Assembly: GCA_021851785.1 (NCBI GenBank)
Contig: JAJZBV010000003.1
Coordinates: 86,375-150,374, forward strand
Source: Pseudomonadota bacterium
GTDB lineage: Bacteria; Pseudomonadota; Alphaproteobacteria; Acetobacterales; Acetobacteraceae
Length of the DNA: 64,000 nucleotides
Reading direction: 5' to 3'
The notes under the pieces are model-generated. The model saw nothing but the letters and a program-made list of their open reading frames with translations, had not been told where the DNA came from and did no database searches. Below, piece by piece: positions 16,533 through 24,122 of the stretch. The position numbers were made by a program, and so were the translations under genes. Numbering within the stretch: position 1 is the stretch's first letter; every line of letters begins with the position of its first letter.

Positions 16533-17311
16533 ACGAGGTGGTGCGTGGTGATGTCGCGGCGTGGCGGGAGGGGAGGGTCGGCGTCGTCGAAATCCGCCGC
16601 CCGCCCAATAATTTTTTTGATAACACGCTGATCGCCGATATCGGCGCGAGCTTCGAGGCGTTCGACGCCGATCCCGCTTGCCGCGCCATCGTGCTCGCCG
16701 CCGCCGGCAAGAATTTCTGCGCCGGCGCCGATTTCGCGGGCCGCCCGGCGACCGGCCTCGCCGAGGAGGGCGGCGTCAAGCATCTCTACAAGGAGGCCAT
16801 TCGCCTTTTTCGCACGCGCAAGCCGATCATCGCCGCGGTGCAGGGCGCGGCGGTGGGCGGCGGGCTCGGCCTCGCTTTGGTCGCGGATTTTCGCGTCGCC
16901 TGCCCCGAGGCGCGGTTCTGCGCCAATTTCACCCGGCTCGGCTTTCATCCCGGCTTCGGCCTCACCGCGACGCTCCCTAGGCTCGTCGGCGCCCAGCGCG
17001 CGGCGCTGATGTTCTATACCGGCCGGCGCATCCCCGGCGAGGAAGCGGCGGCGATCGGCCTTGCCGATGGTCTCGTCCCGCAAGCGGAATTGCGCGCGGC
17101 GGCGCTTTCGCTCGCGCAGGAGATCGCGGTTTCGGCGCCGCTCGCCGTCATGTCGGCGCGTGAGACGCTCCGCCGCGGCTTCATCGACGCGATCGAGGCG
17201 GCGACCGAGCGCGAATTGGTCGAACAGGAATGGCAGCGGCGGACAGCGGATTTTCGCGAAGGGGTGGCGGCGATGGCGGCGCGGCGGGAGCCGGCGTTCG
17301 AGGGACGCTGA
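16529..17311 (+). CDS. Enoyl-CoA hydratase/isomerase (crotonase) family protein lacking both usual catalytic glutamates
   Basis: 260 residues with the crotonase fold: GKNFCAGADF forms the first half of the oxyanion hole and AAVQGAAVGGGLGLAL the second. Where classical hydratases carry the two catalytic Glu residues, this protein has Gly (GGGLGLA) and a non-acidic residue (FCANFTRLGFHPGFG). It is therefore probably not a simple hydratase; an isomerase, hydrolase or other crotonase chemistry is possible. The overlap with livF (ATGA at 16529-16532) ties it to the transporter operon, suggesting it acts on the CoA ester of the imported compound. The 5' extension of 23 codons is within livF and was rejected. 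Confidence 0.85.
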   Translation: MNEVVRGDVAAWREGRVGVVEIRRPPNNFFDNTLIADIGASFEAFDADPACRAIVLAAAGKNFCAGADFAGRPATGLAEEGGVKHLYKEAIRLFRTRKPIIAAVQGAAVGGGLGLALVADFRVACPEARFCANFTRLGFHPGFGLTATLPRLVGAQRAALMFYTGRRIPGEEAAAIGLADGLVPQAELRAAALSLAQEIAVSAPLAVMSARETLRRGFIDAIEAATERELVEQEWQRRTADFREGVAAMAARREPAFEGR

Positions 17312-17337
17312 TCAGACGCAAGACGCAAAAGAAAACG

Positions 17338-17380
17338 GGAAAAAGTCTTTTTGCTTCTTTTTCTTCAGAAAAAGAAGGCT
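17338..17380 (-). repeat. AT-rich 3' hairpin element, copy A (after galE)
   Basis: An 11-bp perfect inverted repeat with a 2-base loop, CTTCTTTTTCT/AGAAAAAGAAG (17354-17377). On the minus strand it is followed by the arm CAAAAAGACTTTTTC. It lies about 29 bases after the galE stop, read in the galE direction, between the convergent crotonase and galE genes. Two related copies are at 23466-23520 and 53062-53106. It may act as a terminator or mRNA 3'-end structure. Confidence 0.7.
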
Positions 17381-17405
17381 TTCCTCATCCTGATCCGATC
17401 TCGCG

Positions 17406-18392
17406 CTAGCGATAGCCGTCGGGATGCGCGAGCCGCCATTCGTAGGCGGTGCGCACGATCTCGCGCAGCTCCGGCAAGCGTGGCCGCCAGCCGGTCTCGT
17501 GCTGGATGCGGGCGGAGGAGGCGACCAGGGTCGGCGGGTCGCCGGCGCGCGGCGGCCCGAGGCGATGGGGCACGCGCCGGCCGCTGACCGCTTCCACCAT
17601 GGCGATGACCTCGCGCACCGAATGCCCGGCGCCGTTGCCGAGATTATAGGCGACGGAGCCGCGATCGAGCCGGGCGAGGGCGGCGAGATGGGCGCTGGCG
17701 AGGTCGGTCACGTGGATGTAGTCGCGGACACAGGTGCCATCCGGGGTCGGATGGTCGGTGCCGAACACCACCAGTTCCGGCGCCCGGCCGAGGGCGGCGT
17801 CGATCGCGCGCGGGATCAGATGCGTCTCCGGATCATGGTCCTCGCCGAGCCGCCCGCCGGGGTCGGCGCCGGCGGCGTTGAAATAGCGGAGACAGGCGCT
17901 TTTCAGGCCATGCACCCGATCGGCCCAGAACAGCGCCCGCTCGAGCATGAATTTGCTCTCGCCGTAGGGCGAGGAGGGGGCCAGCGCCGCGGCCTCGGTG
18001 ATCGGGATTTCGACCTCGCCGCCGAACAGATTGGCGGTCGAGGAGAGCACGAAGCGGCTGACGCCGTGGCTGATCGCGTCCCCGATCAGGGCGATCCCGT
18101 TGCCGACGTTCTCGCGGAAATAGCGCAGCGGATCCTGCATGCTCTCGCCGACCAGGGAGAGGGCGGCGAAATGGAACACGGCGGCGAAGGGGCCACGCGC
18201 GAAGGCGGCGGCGCGCGCCGCCGGATCGGCGAGATCGCCGAGGATCAGCTCGGCCGGCGCGGTGATCGCGGCGCGATGGCCCTGGCGGAGGTCATCGATC
18301 ACCACCACGTCGGCGCCTTCCGCGACCAAGGCCGCGACGAGATGGCTTCCGACATAGCCGGCGCCGCCGGTGACCAGGAAACGCTGCGTCAT
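17406..18392 (-). CDS. galE: UDP-glucose 4-epimerase GalE
   Basis: 328 residues, an extended SDR. FLVTGGAGYVGSHLVAAL at residues 5-22 is the NAD-binding glycine loop. The catalytic pair is in PYGESKFMLE (YxxxK), with the SSTANLFG serine region before it. KSACLRYFNAAGADPGGRLGEDHDPETHLIP and the C-terminal YNLGNG block match GalE. It interconverts UDP-glucose and UDP-galactose for surface polysaccharides. Monocistronic as far as can be seen; tRNA-Gln lies divergently upstream and an AT-rich hairpin element directly downstream. Confidence 0.93.
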   Translation of the reverse strand: MTQRFLVTGGAGYVGSHLVAALVAEGADVVVIDDLRQGHRAAITAPAELILGDLADPAARAAAFARGPFAAVFHFAALSLVGESMQDPLRYFRENVGNGIALIGDAISHGVSRFVLSSTANLFGGEVEIPITEAAALAPSSPYGESKFMLERALFWADRVHGLKSACLRYFNAAGADPGGRLGEDHDPETHLIPRAIDAALGRAPELVVFGTDHPTPDGTCVRDYIHVTDLASAHLAALARLDRGSVAYNLGNGAGHSVREVIAMVEAVSGRRVPHRLGPPRAGDPPTLVASSARIQHETGWRPRLPELREIVRTAYEWRLAHPDGYR

Positions 18393-18487
18393 GGGTTTTT
18401 CCTGAGCAGGGGAAGTGTAACGACATTGCGGGCTGGACCGCCGGCGCTGGGCTCAGTATCAGGTGCGGGTCCGGCGGCCGGCGGCGA

Positions 18488-18562
18488 TGGGGCGTAGCCA
18501 AGCGGTAAGGCAGCGGATTTTGATTCCGCCATGCGGAGGTTCGAATCCTCCCGCCCCAGCCA
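18488..18562 (+). tRNA. tRNA-Gln (TTG anticodon)
   Basis: A 75-base cloverleaf including an encoded CCA end. The acceptor stem TGGGGCG pairs with CGCCCCA, the D arm is GCC-AAGCGGTAA-GGC, the anticodon stem GCGGA/TCCGC encloses the loop TTTTGAT giving anticodon TTG, and the T arm contains GGAGG-TTCGAAT-CCTCC. Discriminator base G precedes CCA at 18560-18562. The only RNA gene seen in the window. Confidence 0.95.
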
Positions 18563-18580
18563 GGCGCCGCCTCCCGGTGG

Positions 18581-18630
18581 TCTCAATCCCTGGGGTCTCA
18601 ATCCCTGGGGTCTCAATCCCGGGGGTCTCA
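18581..18630 (-). repeat. 15-base tandem repeat carrying in-frame copies of the pssA stop codon
   Basis: On the minus strand the unit TGAGACCCCAGGGAT is repeated three times plus a partial, beginning with the TGA stop of pssA. The period is 15 bases, so every copy puts a TGA in the pssA frame (four stops in a row). It fills most of the space between pssA and the convergent tRNA-Gln. Confidence 0.9.
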
Positions 18631-19449
18631 CGTCGCGGGCTCCGTCTCCGGCCCCTCGGCCTCGCGCCGCAAGTGGCGGAAACTGCGGGCGCTGAACGGC
18701 AGCATCCCGAGATAGATCAGCCCGGCGACCGCGAGCCCCGCCCAGGGGTCGGCGATCAGGAACGCGGCATAAAGCCCGGTGCCGAGCAGCATCGGCAGCA
18801 CCATCGCGGTCGGCACCTTGAAATTCTTGAAGCTCCAGACCGGCAGCGTGGAGACCAGGAGCAGCGCGGCGCCGATCAACACGGCGGCGTCGAACAGGGG
18901 AAACCGGGCGAGGGCGCCGAGCCATACCCAGCCCATGTCGCGTGCCTCGAGGCCGATGAACAGCGGCAGCAGCGCCAGCAGCGCGCCGGCCGGGGCGGGG
19001 ACACCGGTGAAGAAATTATAGGTGTAGGCGGGGGCGACGGAATCGAGATTGGCGTTGAAGCGCGCGAGCCGAAGCGCCATGCACACGGCGAAAATCAGCG
19101 CCGGGACGAAGCCGTAGCCATGCATGGTGTGCAGCGACCAGAGATAGATCACGAAGGCCGGGGCGACCCCGAAGCAGAGAAAATCGGCGAGGCTGTCGAA
19201 CTCGGCGCCGAACCTCGTCACCGCCTTGAGGAGACGCGCGAGGCGCCCGTCCAGCCCGTCGATGAAGCCGGCGAGGATGATCGCCTTGGCGGCGCCGCCG
19301 AAATGCCCCTCGATGCCGAACCGGATCGCGGTGAGCCCGGCGCAGAGGCCGAGCAGCGTCATCAGATTGGGGATCAGGCGGTTGAAGGAGAGCCCGGCGA
19401 AGCGCGGCCGCACGCGCCGGCGCAGGCGCGAAATGGGGCGCGCGGCCAT
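18628..19449 (-). CDS. pssA: CDP-diacylglycerol-serine O-phosphatidyltransferase PssA
   Basis: 273 residues with seven or eight predicted membrane segments. The CDP-alcohol phosphotransferase signature is complete: DG-x2-AR-x8-G-x3-D-x3-D spans DGRLARLLKAVTRF, GAEFD and SLAD near residues 69-91. It makes phosphatidylserine from CDP-diacylglycerol and serine in the inner membrane. The start overlaps the psd stop by one base (TGATG), so the two consecutive enzymes of phosphatidylethanolamine synthesis are coupled. The stop codon is repeated in a 15-base tandem array. Confidence 0.94.
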   Translation of the reverse strand: MAARPISRLRRRVRPRFAGLSFNRLIPNLMTLLGLCAGLTAIRFGIEGHFGGAAKAIILAGFIDGLDGRLARLLKAVTRFGAEFDSLADFLCFGVAPAFVIYLWSLHTMHGYGFVPALIFAVCMALRLARFNANLDSVAPAYTYNFFTGVPAPAGALLALLPLFIGLEARDMGWVWLGALARFPLFDAAVLIGAALLLVSTLPVWSFKNFKVPTAMVLPMLLGTGLYAAFLIADPWAGLAVAGLIYLGMLPFSARSFRHLRREAEGPETEPAT

Positions 19450-20114
19450 CAGCCGAGCTCGGCGATGACGGTTTCGCCGCCGATCATCCGCTGCCCCTCG
19501 GCGATCAGCGGGCGCACCCCCTCGGGGAGATAGAGGTCGGTGCGGCTGCCGAAGCGGATGATGCCGAAACGCGCCCCGGTGCTGACCGCGTCGCCCTCGC
19601 GCACCGAACAGAGGATGCGCCGCGCGATCAGCCCGGCGATCTGCACGACGGCGATCTCGCGCCCGTCCGGGAGGCGGATGGCGAGGGCGTTGCGTTCATT
19701 TTCGTCGCTCGCCTTGTCGAGGCTGGCATTGAGGAATTTGCCGTGCCGATAGGCGATGCGGGTCACCGTGCCGGCGGCGGGCACGCGGTTGACATGGACA
19801 TCGAGCACCGAGAGAAAGATCGCGACCCGCCAGCGCGGCGCGGGGCCGAGGCCGAGTTCGCCCGGCGGGGTCGCCGGCGCGACCGAGACGACGCGGCCAT
19901 CGGCGGGGGCCAGGATGACGCCCGGCCGCGCCGGCGGGACACGTTCCGGGTCGCGGAAGAAGTAGAGGCAGAACAGCACGAAGAGGACGCCGAGCCAGAA
20001 CAGCCAGGCGCCGAGCGCAAGCCCGAGCACGATCGCGACCAGGCCGCCGGCCAGGAACGGCCGGGCGGCGGGGTGGGGGGGGGCGAGAACCATGAAGATC
20101 GTATCGAGGGCCAT
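19449..20114 (-). CDS. psd: Phosphatidylserine decarboxylase proenzyme (short form)
   Basis: 221 residues, the short archaeal/alphaproteobacterial type. Two N-terminal membrane segments ([22 protein letters not shown]) are followed by FFRDPER and [11 protein letters not shown]. The autocleavage site is Gly189-Ser190 within [15 protein letters not shown], where Ser190 would become the pyruvoyl group. It converts phosphatidylserine to phosphatidylethanolamine. It is upstream of and coupled to pssA. A run of nine C residues on the coding strand (20085-20093) lies within the first 15 codons and could be a slippage site. The ribosome-binding site is weak. Confidence 0.94.
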   Translation of the reverse strand: MALDTIFMVLAPPHPAARPFLAGGLVAIVLGLALGAWLFWLGVLFVLFCLYFFRDPERVPPARPGVILAPADGRVVSVAPATPPGELGLGPAPRWRVAIFLSVLDVHVNRVPAAGTVTRIAYRHGKFLNASLDKASDENERNALAIRLPDGREIAVVQIAGLIARRILCSVREGDAVSTGARFGIIRFGSRTDLYLPEGVRPLIAEGQRMIGGETVIAELG

Positions 20115-20240
20115 GCCGGGACGGATTCCAAACCAGAGGAAAGCTTGCGGCGGTCGTGCCTGCGCGGTTTATGAAAGCTTCATGGATTGGGGGCAAGATC
20201 GGATCAACGGAGAGAGATCTCCCCGAACAGGAACCGCGTG

Positions 20241-20702
20241 ATGCCGATCGATGCCCCCTTGACGCTTGGTCCCTTCATGATCGATGGCCATGGCCATATC
20301 GCCCCGCGTCTGCCCGGACAGCGGGCGAGATTTTCCTTTTCCTTCCGCGCCCGCCCGCTGCTGGCGCGGCTATCGGGCAGCGAACTCGAACTCGAGGCGG
20401 TCGCCGGGCGGGTGCCGAGCACCGGGCAGGCGGCGACGGAGCGCCGTGAACGGTCGCTGATCTTCGGCTTCCTGCCGCGCCTGCCGGCGCTTTTGCCGCC
20501 GGAATGGCGGGTGATCCTGGCCCCGGACCATCGTCTCCTGATGCTGTCGAAGATCGCCCTCACCGAGCCGCCGGTGATCACCGATCTGCTCGCCGCGATC
20601 ACGCTCCGGCTGCTGTCGCTCGCCCCCTATCTCGACGTGTTGGAGGAAGCCGGGCTCCGCTCCGGCGCCACGCCGGGTGCTGGCGGCACGATCAGGGTCT
20701 GA
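20241..20702 (+). CDS. Hypothetical protein
   Basis: 153 residues, not recognised. The ATG at 20241 has AGGAAC upstream and the sequence reads like a real protein: an N-terminal part with MIDGHGHIAP, a basic amphipathic stretch with SFSFRARPLLARL, then hydrophobic and proline-containing segments (LPRLPALLPPEWRVILAP). No signal peptide or membrane segment is obvious. It is divergent from psd and its last 76 bases overlap the convergent LysM gene. No homologue could be named. The main doubt is whether it is expressed, because of the antisense overlap. Confidence 0.55.
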   Translation: MPIDAPLTLGPFMIDGHGHIAPRLPGQRARFSFSFRARPLLARLSGSELELEAVAGRVPSTGQAATERRERSLIFGFLPRLPALLPPEWRVILAPDHRLLMLSKIALTEPPVITDLLAAITLRLLSLAPYLDVLEEAGLRSGATPGAGGTIRV

Positions 20703-21766
20703 CCCGGATAGATGATGCCGGGCCGCTGGATATGGTCGCGATTGGCGGCGAAAATGATCGTGTAGCGGATGCCGCTGCCATAGACCTCACGGGCGATGCG
20801 CCAGAGATTCTGCCCCGGCTGGACCACCATCATGCCGGGCTTGAGGCTGCCGGGGGCGAGTTTTTCGCGCAAGAACGGCAGCGAGAGCGTGCCGGTCACC
20901 GTCTTGTCGGCGCCGCGCGCAACCAGCGTGAGGCGATGATGGCCGGGTGAGACCGCTTGCGGCGGCGCCATGGCCCAATGCCCGCCCTGGTCCGCCGCCG
21001 CCTCCCCCGCCGCGTGACCGTCGATCGCGAGGCTGACGGCGTTGCCGGGCGCCGCGTGGCCGGAGAGGCGGAGATGGCCGGCCTGATCGTAATCCAGCAC
21101 CTCGATCCGCGGTGACGGCGCCGCGTTCGCGGCCATCGCCTCCGGCGTCTTGGCGGCCGCGGCGGGCGGCGCTTGCAGGAGCTTGGGCATGTCGGGGCTC
21201 GCCGGTCCGTTCGGCGCCAGGGTCGCGAGCGCGCCCGCCGGCGCGGTCTCGCCCGGCTGCTTGCCCGCGACAACCACCAGGACATCGCTGCTGCTGTGCG
21301 CAACGGCGCCGGATTCGGTTTTGGCCGCGAGGCTGATCGCGTGCGGGCCGGCTACGAAGGGGGCATCCGGGGTGAAGACGAATTCCCCGGCGGCATCGGC
21401 GGTGACGTGGCCGATGGCGTTGCCGTCCGCGAGGATGGTGACATCGGCGCCGGGCGCGGCGCGGCCGGCGATCACCGCGGTACCCTCCGGGGTGACGCGG
21501 ACGATGTCAAAGCGCGGCGTCGCGTCTGTCTCGGTGATGGCTGGTGACGGTGGGGGGGGGGAGGGGGCCGCGGGGGCAGGGGAGGCCGGCGGCGCGGCGA
21601 CCGACGCCGCCATCTCCGGGGCGGTGGGGTGCGGCCGCTCGCGCCACAGCAGGGCGGCGCCGAGGCCGGCGCCGAGCACGATGATCGCGGCGGCGACGAG
21701 GCGCGGCGGGGTCAAAACCCCCCGGGACGCGGGCGCCGGGTCGGGCGGGGGAGAAGTTTCCATCAT
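20627..21766 (-). CDS. LysM domain protein with N-terminal membrane anchor
   Basis: 379 residues. One membrane segment lies near the N-terminus (LVAAAIIVLGAGLGAALLW), then a Pro/Ala-rich linker, two bacterial Ig-like repeats (FDIVRVTPEGTAVIAGRAAPGADVTIL and IEVLDYDQAGHLRLSGHAAPGNAVSL), and a C-terminal LysM motif (VQPGQNLWRIAREVYGSG through IIYPGQTLIVPP) expected to bind peptidoglycan in the periplasm. The start at 21766 (MMETS) was chosen because the frame upstream runs into the neighbouring membrane-protein gene. A run of ten C residues on the coding strand (21552-21561) encodes part of the proline linker. The C-terminus overlaps a convergent hypothetical gene. Confidence 0.82.
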   Translation of the reverse strand: MMETSPPPDPAPASRGVLTPPRLVAAAIIVLGAGLGAALLWRERPHPTAPEMAASVAAPPASPAPAAPSPPPPSPAITETDATPRFDIVRVTPEGTAVIAGRAAPGADVTILADGNAIGHVTADAAGEFVFTPDAPFVAGPHAISLAAKTESGAVAHSSSDVLVVVAGKQPGETAPAGALATLAPNGPASPDMPKLLQAPPAAAAKTPEAMAANAAPSPRIEVLDYDQAGHLRLSGHAAPGNAVSLAIDGHAAGEAAADQGGHWAMAPPQAVSPGHHRLTLVARGADKTVTGTLSLPFLREKLAPGSLKPGMMVVQPGQNLWRIAREVYGSGIRYTIIFAANRDHIQRPGIIYPGQTLIVPPAPGVAPERSPASSNTSR

Positions 21767-21824
21767 AAGAGCGTCATGTTGCGGCAAATCCGGACCTGTC
21801 GCAATCGTGATCGCGAGCGAGGGC

Positions 21825-22742
21825 TCAGCGGAGGCCGGCGATCGCCGCGGCGCTGAAGGCGAGCAGGCTGACAAGGGCGAGGGGGAGCAGGCTCGCGAGC
21901 GCGACCCCGCCGAGCCGCCGCGCCAGCGGGCCGGACAACCGTGGCGTAAGACGCCGGAAGAGCCAAAGCGTTGCCAGCGGCGCGAGCGCGGCGGCCCAAA
22001 CCGGGGCCGGCCGGGCATGCATGGCCCGGCCATCGGCGAGAATGGCGCCGCCGGCGAGGAGCGCGAGGGCGGCGACCACGCCGATGGCGGTGGCTTGGCC
22101 CTGCCGCCAATGGCCTTGGCCACCGCCGATCCCCGCCCCCAGCACGGTGCCGGCGAGCGCCAGCGCGAGCGGGACTGTGCTGCCGCCGGCACCGATCGCG
22201 ACGAACGCGGCGGCGAGGGCGGCAGAGAGGGCGGCGAGCGGCCAATGGGTGGGCGGCGGCACGGCGCGAAGCCCGGCGAGCAGCGGGAACCCGATCAGCG
22301 CCGCGGCGAGCGCGACCACCGATTCGCCGCGCCAGGCGGCGGCGATGGCGCCGAGGCTCCGCCCCGCGCCGCCGAGCCACCAGGCCCCGGCAAGCACGGC
22401 GAGGCCGAGCAGGAGCGGTGGGGGCAGGAGGGGCGAGGAAAGGTGCCGCGCCGCGCCGCGCTTGCCCGCCCGCAGCATAGCGAGCCCGCCGAGCAGCATC
22501 GCCGCCGCCGCGATCACCGCGATCCCGAGCCGGCGGGAATCATGCCCCGCATGGCCGAGTTGCGTGAGCCAGCCGGCCAGCAGGCCGACCGCCGCGGCGA
22601 CGGCGGCAAGATGGCGAAACCGTCTCCGGCGGCCGAGCCCGGCGAGGCTGGCGGCGACAAAAAACCCTATGGCGGGACCACGCCATTGGCTGGCAAAAAG
22701 CAGTTCGATCGCGGGGCGCCAGGCGGTCATGCCGCGCGGCAT
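21825..22742 (-). CDS. Integral membrane protein of unknown function
   Basis: 305 residues with about nine hydrophobic segments and very high Ala/Leu/Gly content. No motif allows a family call. The N-terminus MPRGMTAWRPAIELLFASQW followed by a first membrane span was taken as the start; a longer reading frame to 22925 would run through the cytochrome gene on the other strand and is not credible. It lies 58 bases upstream of the LysM gene on the same strand and may share its transcript. It is divergent from the cytochrome gene with a 60-bp gap that contains a 15-base tandem copy. Confidence 0.65.
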   Translation of the reverse strand: MPRGMTAWRPAIELLFASQWRGPAIGFFVAASLAGLGRRRRFRHLAAVAAAVGLLAGWLTQLGHAGHDSRRLGIAVIAAAAMLLGGLAMLRAGKRGAARHLSSPLLPPPLLLGLAVLAGAWWLGGAGRSLGAIAAAWRGESVVALAAALIGFPLLAGLRAVPPPTHWPLAALSAALAAAFVAIGAGGSTVPLALALAGTVLGAGIGGGQGHWRQGQATAIGVVAALALLAGGAILADGRAMHARPAPVWAAALAPLATLWLFRRLTPRLSGPLARRLGGVALASLLPLALVSLLAFSAAAIAGLR

Positions 22743-22757
22743 GGCGGCGTCTCGTGG

Positions 22758-22787
22758 TGGCGTCAAGATTGATGGCGTCAAGATGGG
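22758..22787. repeat. 15-base tandem duplication between divergent membrane-protein and cytochrome genes
   Basis: TGGCGTCAAGATTGA at 22758-22772 is followed by TGGCGTCAAGATGGG at 22773-22787. The 12-base core is identical. It lies in the short divergent spacer directly before the ribosome-binding region of the cytochrome gene. Confidence 0.7.
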
Positions 22788-22802
22788 GAGCAAAAGGCGC
22801 GG

Positions 22803-23462
22803 ATGAGCGGCATCAAGCTTTCGATACGGATCTGGGACGCGCCGGTGCGGCTGTTTCACTGGCTGCTGGCGGCGCTGATCGTGGCGCTCTATGTGAGCCG
22901 GTTCCTCGATCTCATGTGGCTGCATTACCGGCTTGGCGAAGTGACCCTGAGCCTGCTGATTTTCCGTCTGTCATGGGGATTTTTCGGCAGCGAGACGGCG
23001 CGCTTCGCGACCTTCCTCAAGCCGCCGCGCTCAGCCCTCGCCCATCTCGCCTCCTTTCGCCTGGGCACGAAAGGCGAGAGCGTCGGGCATAATCCGGCCG
23101 GCGGCTGGATGGTTCTGCTGCTGCTCGCGCTTTTGTTCGCGCAAGCGTTGAGCGGCCTCTTTGCCCGCGCCGATCGCAACAGCGCAGGCCCCCTCAATCA
23201 TCTCCTCGCCAAGCCCTCCTCCGACCTCGTCTCGGCGTTTCATACCTGGAATTTCTACGTCCTGCTCGCCGCGATCATCGTGCATCTGCTGGCGATCCTC
23301 GCTTATGCCGTGATCCGCCGGGAAAATCTGCTGCGGCCGATGATCAGCGGCAAGAAACGCCTGCCCGCCACGACCCGGGCGCCGCGCCTCGCCTCGCCGC
23401 TGCTCGCGCTCGCGCTCTATCTCCTCGCCGCCGCGGCCGTCGCCGTGATCGTCACGCTATAG
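22803..23462 (+). CDS. Cytochrome b561-type (di-haem) membrane protein
   Basis: 219 residues with four or five membrane segments. It resembles the bacterial cytochrome b561/Ni-hydrogenase b-type family: VRLFHWLLAALIVALY, then VGHNPAGGWMVLLLLALLFAQALSG, then AFHTWNFYVLLAAIIVHLLAILAYAVIR. The His residues in those segments would ligate two haems b. It probably passes electrons between quinones and a periplasmic or cytosolic partner that is not encoded nearby. GGGGAGC lies upstream of the ATG. Its stop is followed 21 bases later by an AT-rich hairpin element. Confidence 0.85.
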   Translation: MSGIKLSIRIWDAPVRLFHWLLAALIVALYVSRFLDLMWLHYRLGEVTLSLLIFRLSWGFFGSETARFATFLKPPRSALAHLASFRLGTKGESVGHNPAGGWMVLLLLALLFAQALSGLFARADRNSAGPLNHLLAKPSSDLVSAFHTWNFYVLLAAIIVHLLAILAYAVIRRENLLRPMISGKKRLPATTRAPRLASPLLALALYLLAAAAVAVIVTL

Positions 23463-23465
23463 AGG

Positions 23466-23520
23466 TGAAAAAAGAAAAAAATTGTTCTTTTTTGGAAAAA
23501 AGAACCAAAAAACTTTTGGC
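23466..23520 (+). repeat. AT-rich 3' hairpin element, copy B (after the cytochrome gene)
   Basis: A 10-bp perfect inverted repeat GTTCTTTTTT/AAAAAAGAAC with a 2-base loop (23484-23505), followed by the arm CAAAAAACTTTTGG. It starts just after the cytochrome stop and is in that gene's sense orientation. Related to copies at 17338-17380 and 53062-53106. Confidence 0.75.
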
Positions 23521-23603
23521 CCAAAGCGTATCGCCGCCGGAGCGGTTGACTGGCCGGCTGCGGTCGGGCTGCAATGATGCGAACCGGCATATCGGAGGAA
23601 ATC

Positions 23604-24122
23604 ATGGACCAAGCCGGCCTGCGCGCCCGCCAGGCGCCGCTCAAGGAACGCTACCGCGCCGATCCGGCGGCGGCGGTCAGCGCGTCACGCGCCGAGGCGC
23701 GACTGGTCGCGGGCGAGGTCGCTTGCCGGGTCGCAACCCATGGCGGCGAAATCCAGGCCGGGCTGCACCAGGCGACCGGCGGCGACGGGTCGGAGGCGTG
23801 TTCGGGGGATATGCTGCTCGAAGCCCTGGTCGCCTGCGCCGGGGTGACGCTGGCCGCCGTCGCCATGGCGAGCGGGGTCACGCTGCGGGCCGCGCGGGTG
23901 ATCGCCGAGGGCAGTTGGGACGCGCGCGGCACCCTCGGCATCGATCGCGCGGCGCCGGTCGGGCTCAAGGACATCGCGCTCCGCTTCGAGATCGATACCG
24001 ACGCCGATGAGCGCACGCTCGCCCGCCTGATCGAGACCACCGAGCGCTATTGCGTGGTGTTCCAGACGCTCCGCCAGCCGCCGGTGCTCAGTTGCAGCTA
24101 TCATCGTAGGGAGGGCGGCTGA
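23604..24122 (+). CDS. OsmC family protein
   Basis: 172 residues with an OsmC/Ohr-like layout: LLEALVACAGVTLAAVAM holds the first family cysteine on the central helix, and TTERYCVVFQTLRQPP the second. Members reduce organic hydroperoxides using this cysteine pair; the protein could instead be one of the many OsmC-like proteins without a known substrate. CGGAGGAAATC directly precedes the ATG at 23604 and decides the start. Its stop overlaps the quinone oxidoreductase start by one base (TGATG), so the two redox genes form an operon. Confidence 0.87.
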   Translation: MDQAGLRARQAPLKERYRADPAAAVSASRAEARLVAGEVACRVATHGGEIQAGLHQATGGDGSEACSGDMLLEALVACAGVTLAAVAMASGVTLRAARVIAEGSWDARGTLGIDRAAPVGLKDIALRFEIDTDADERTLARLIETTERYCVVFQTLRQPPVLSCSYHRREGG

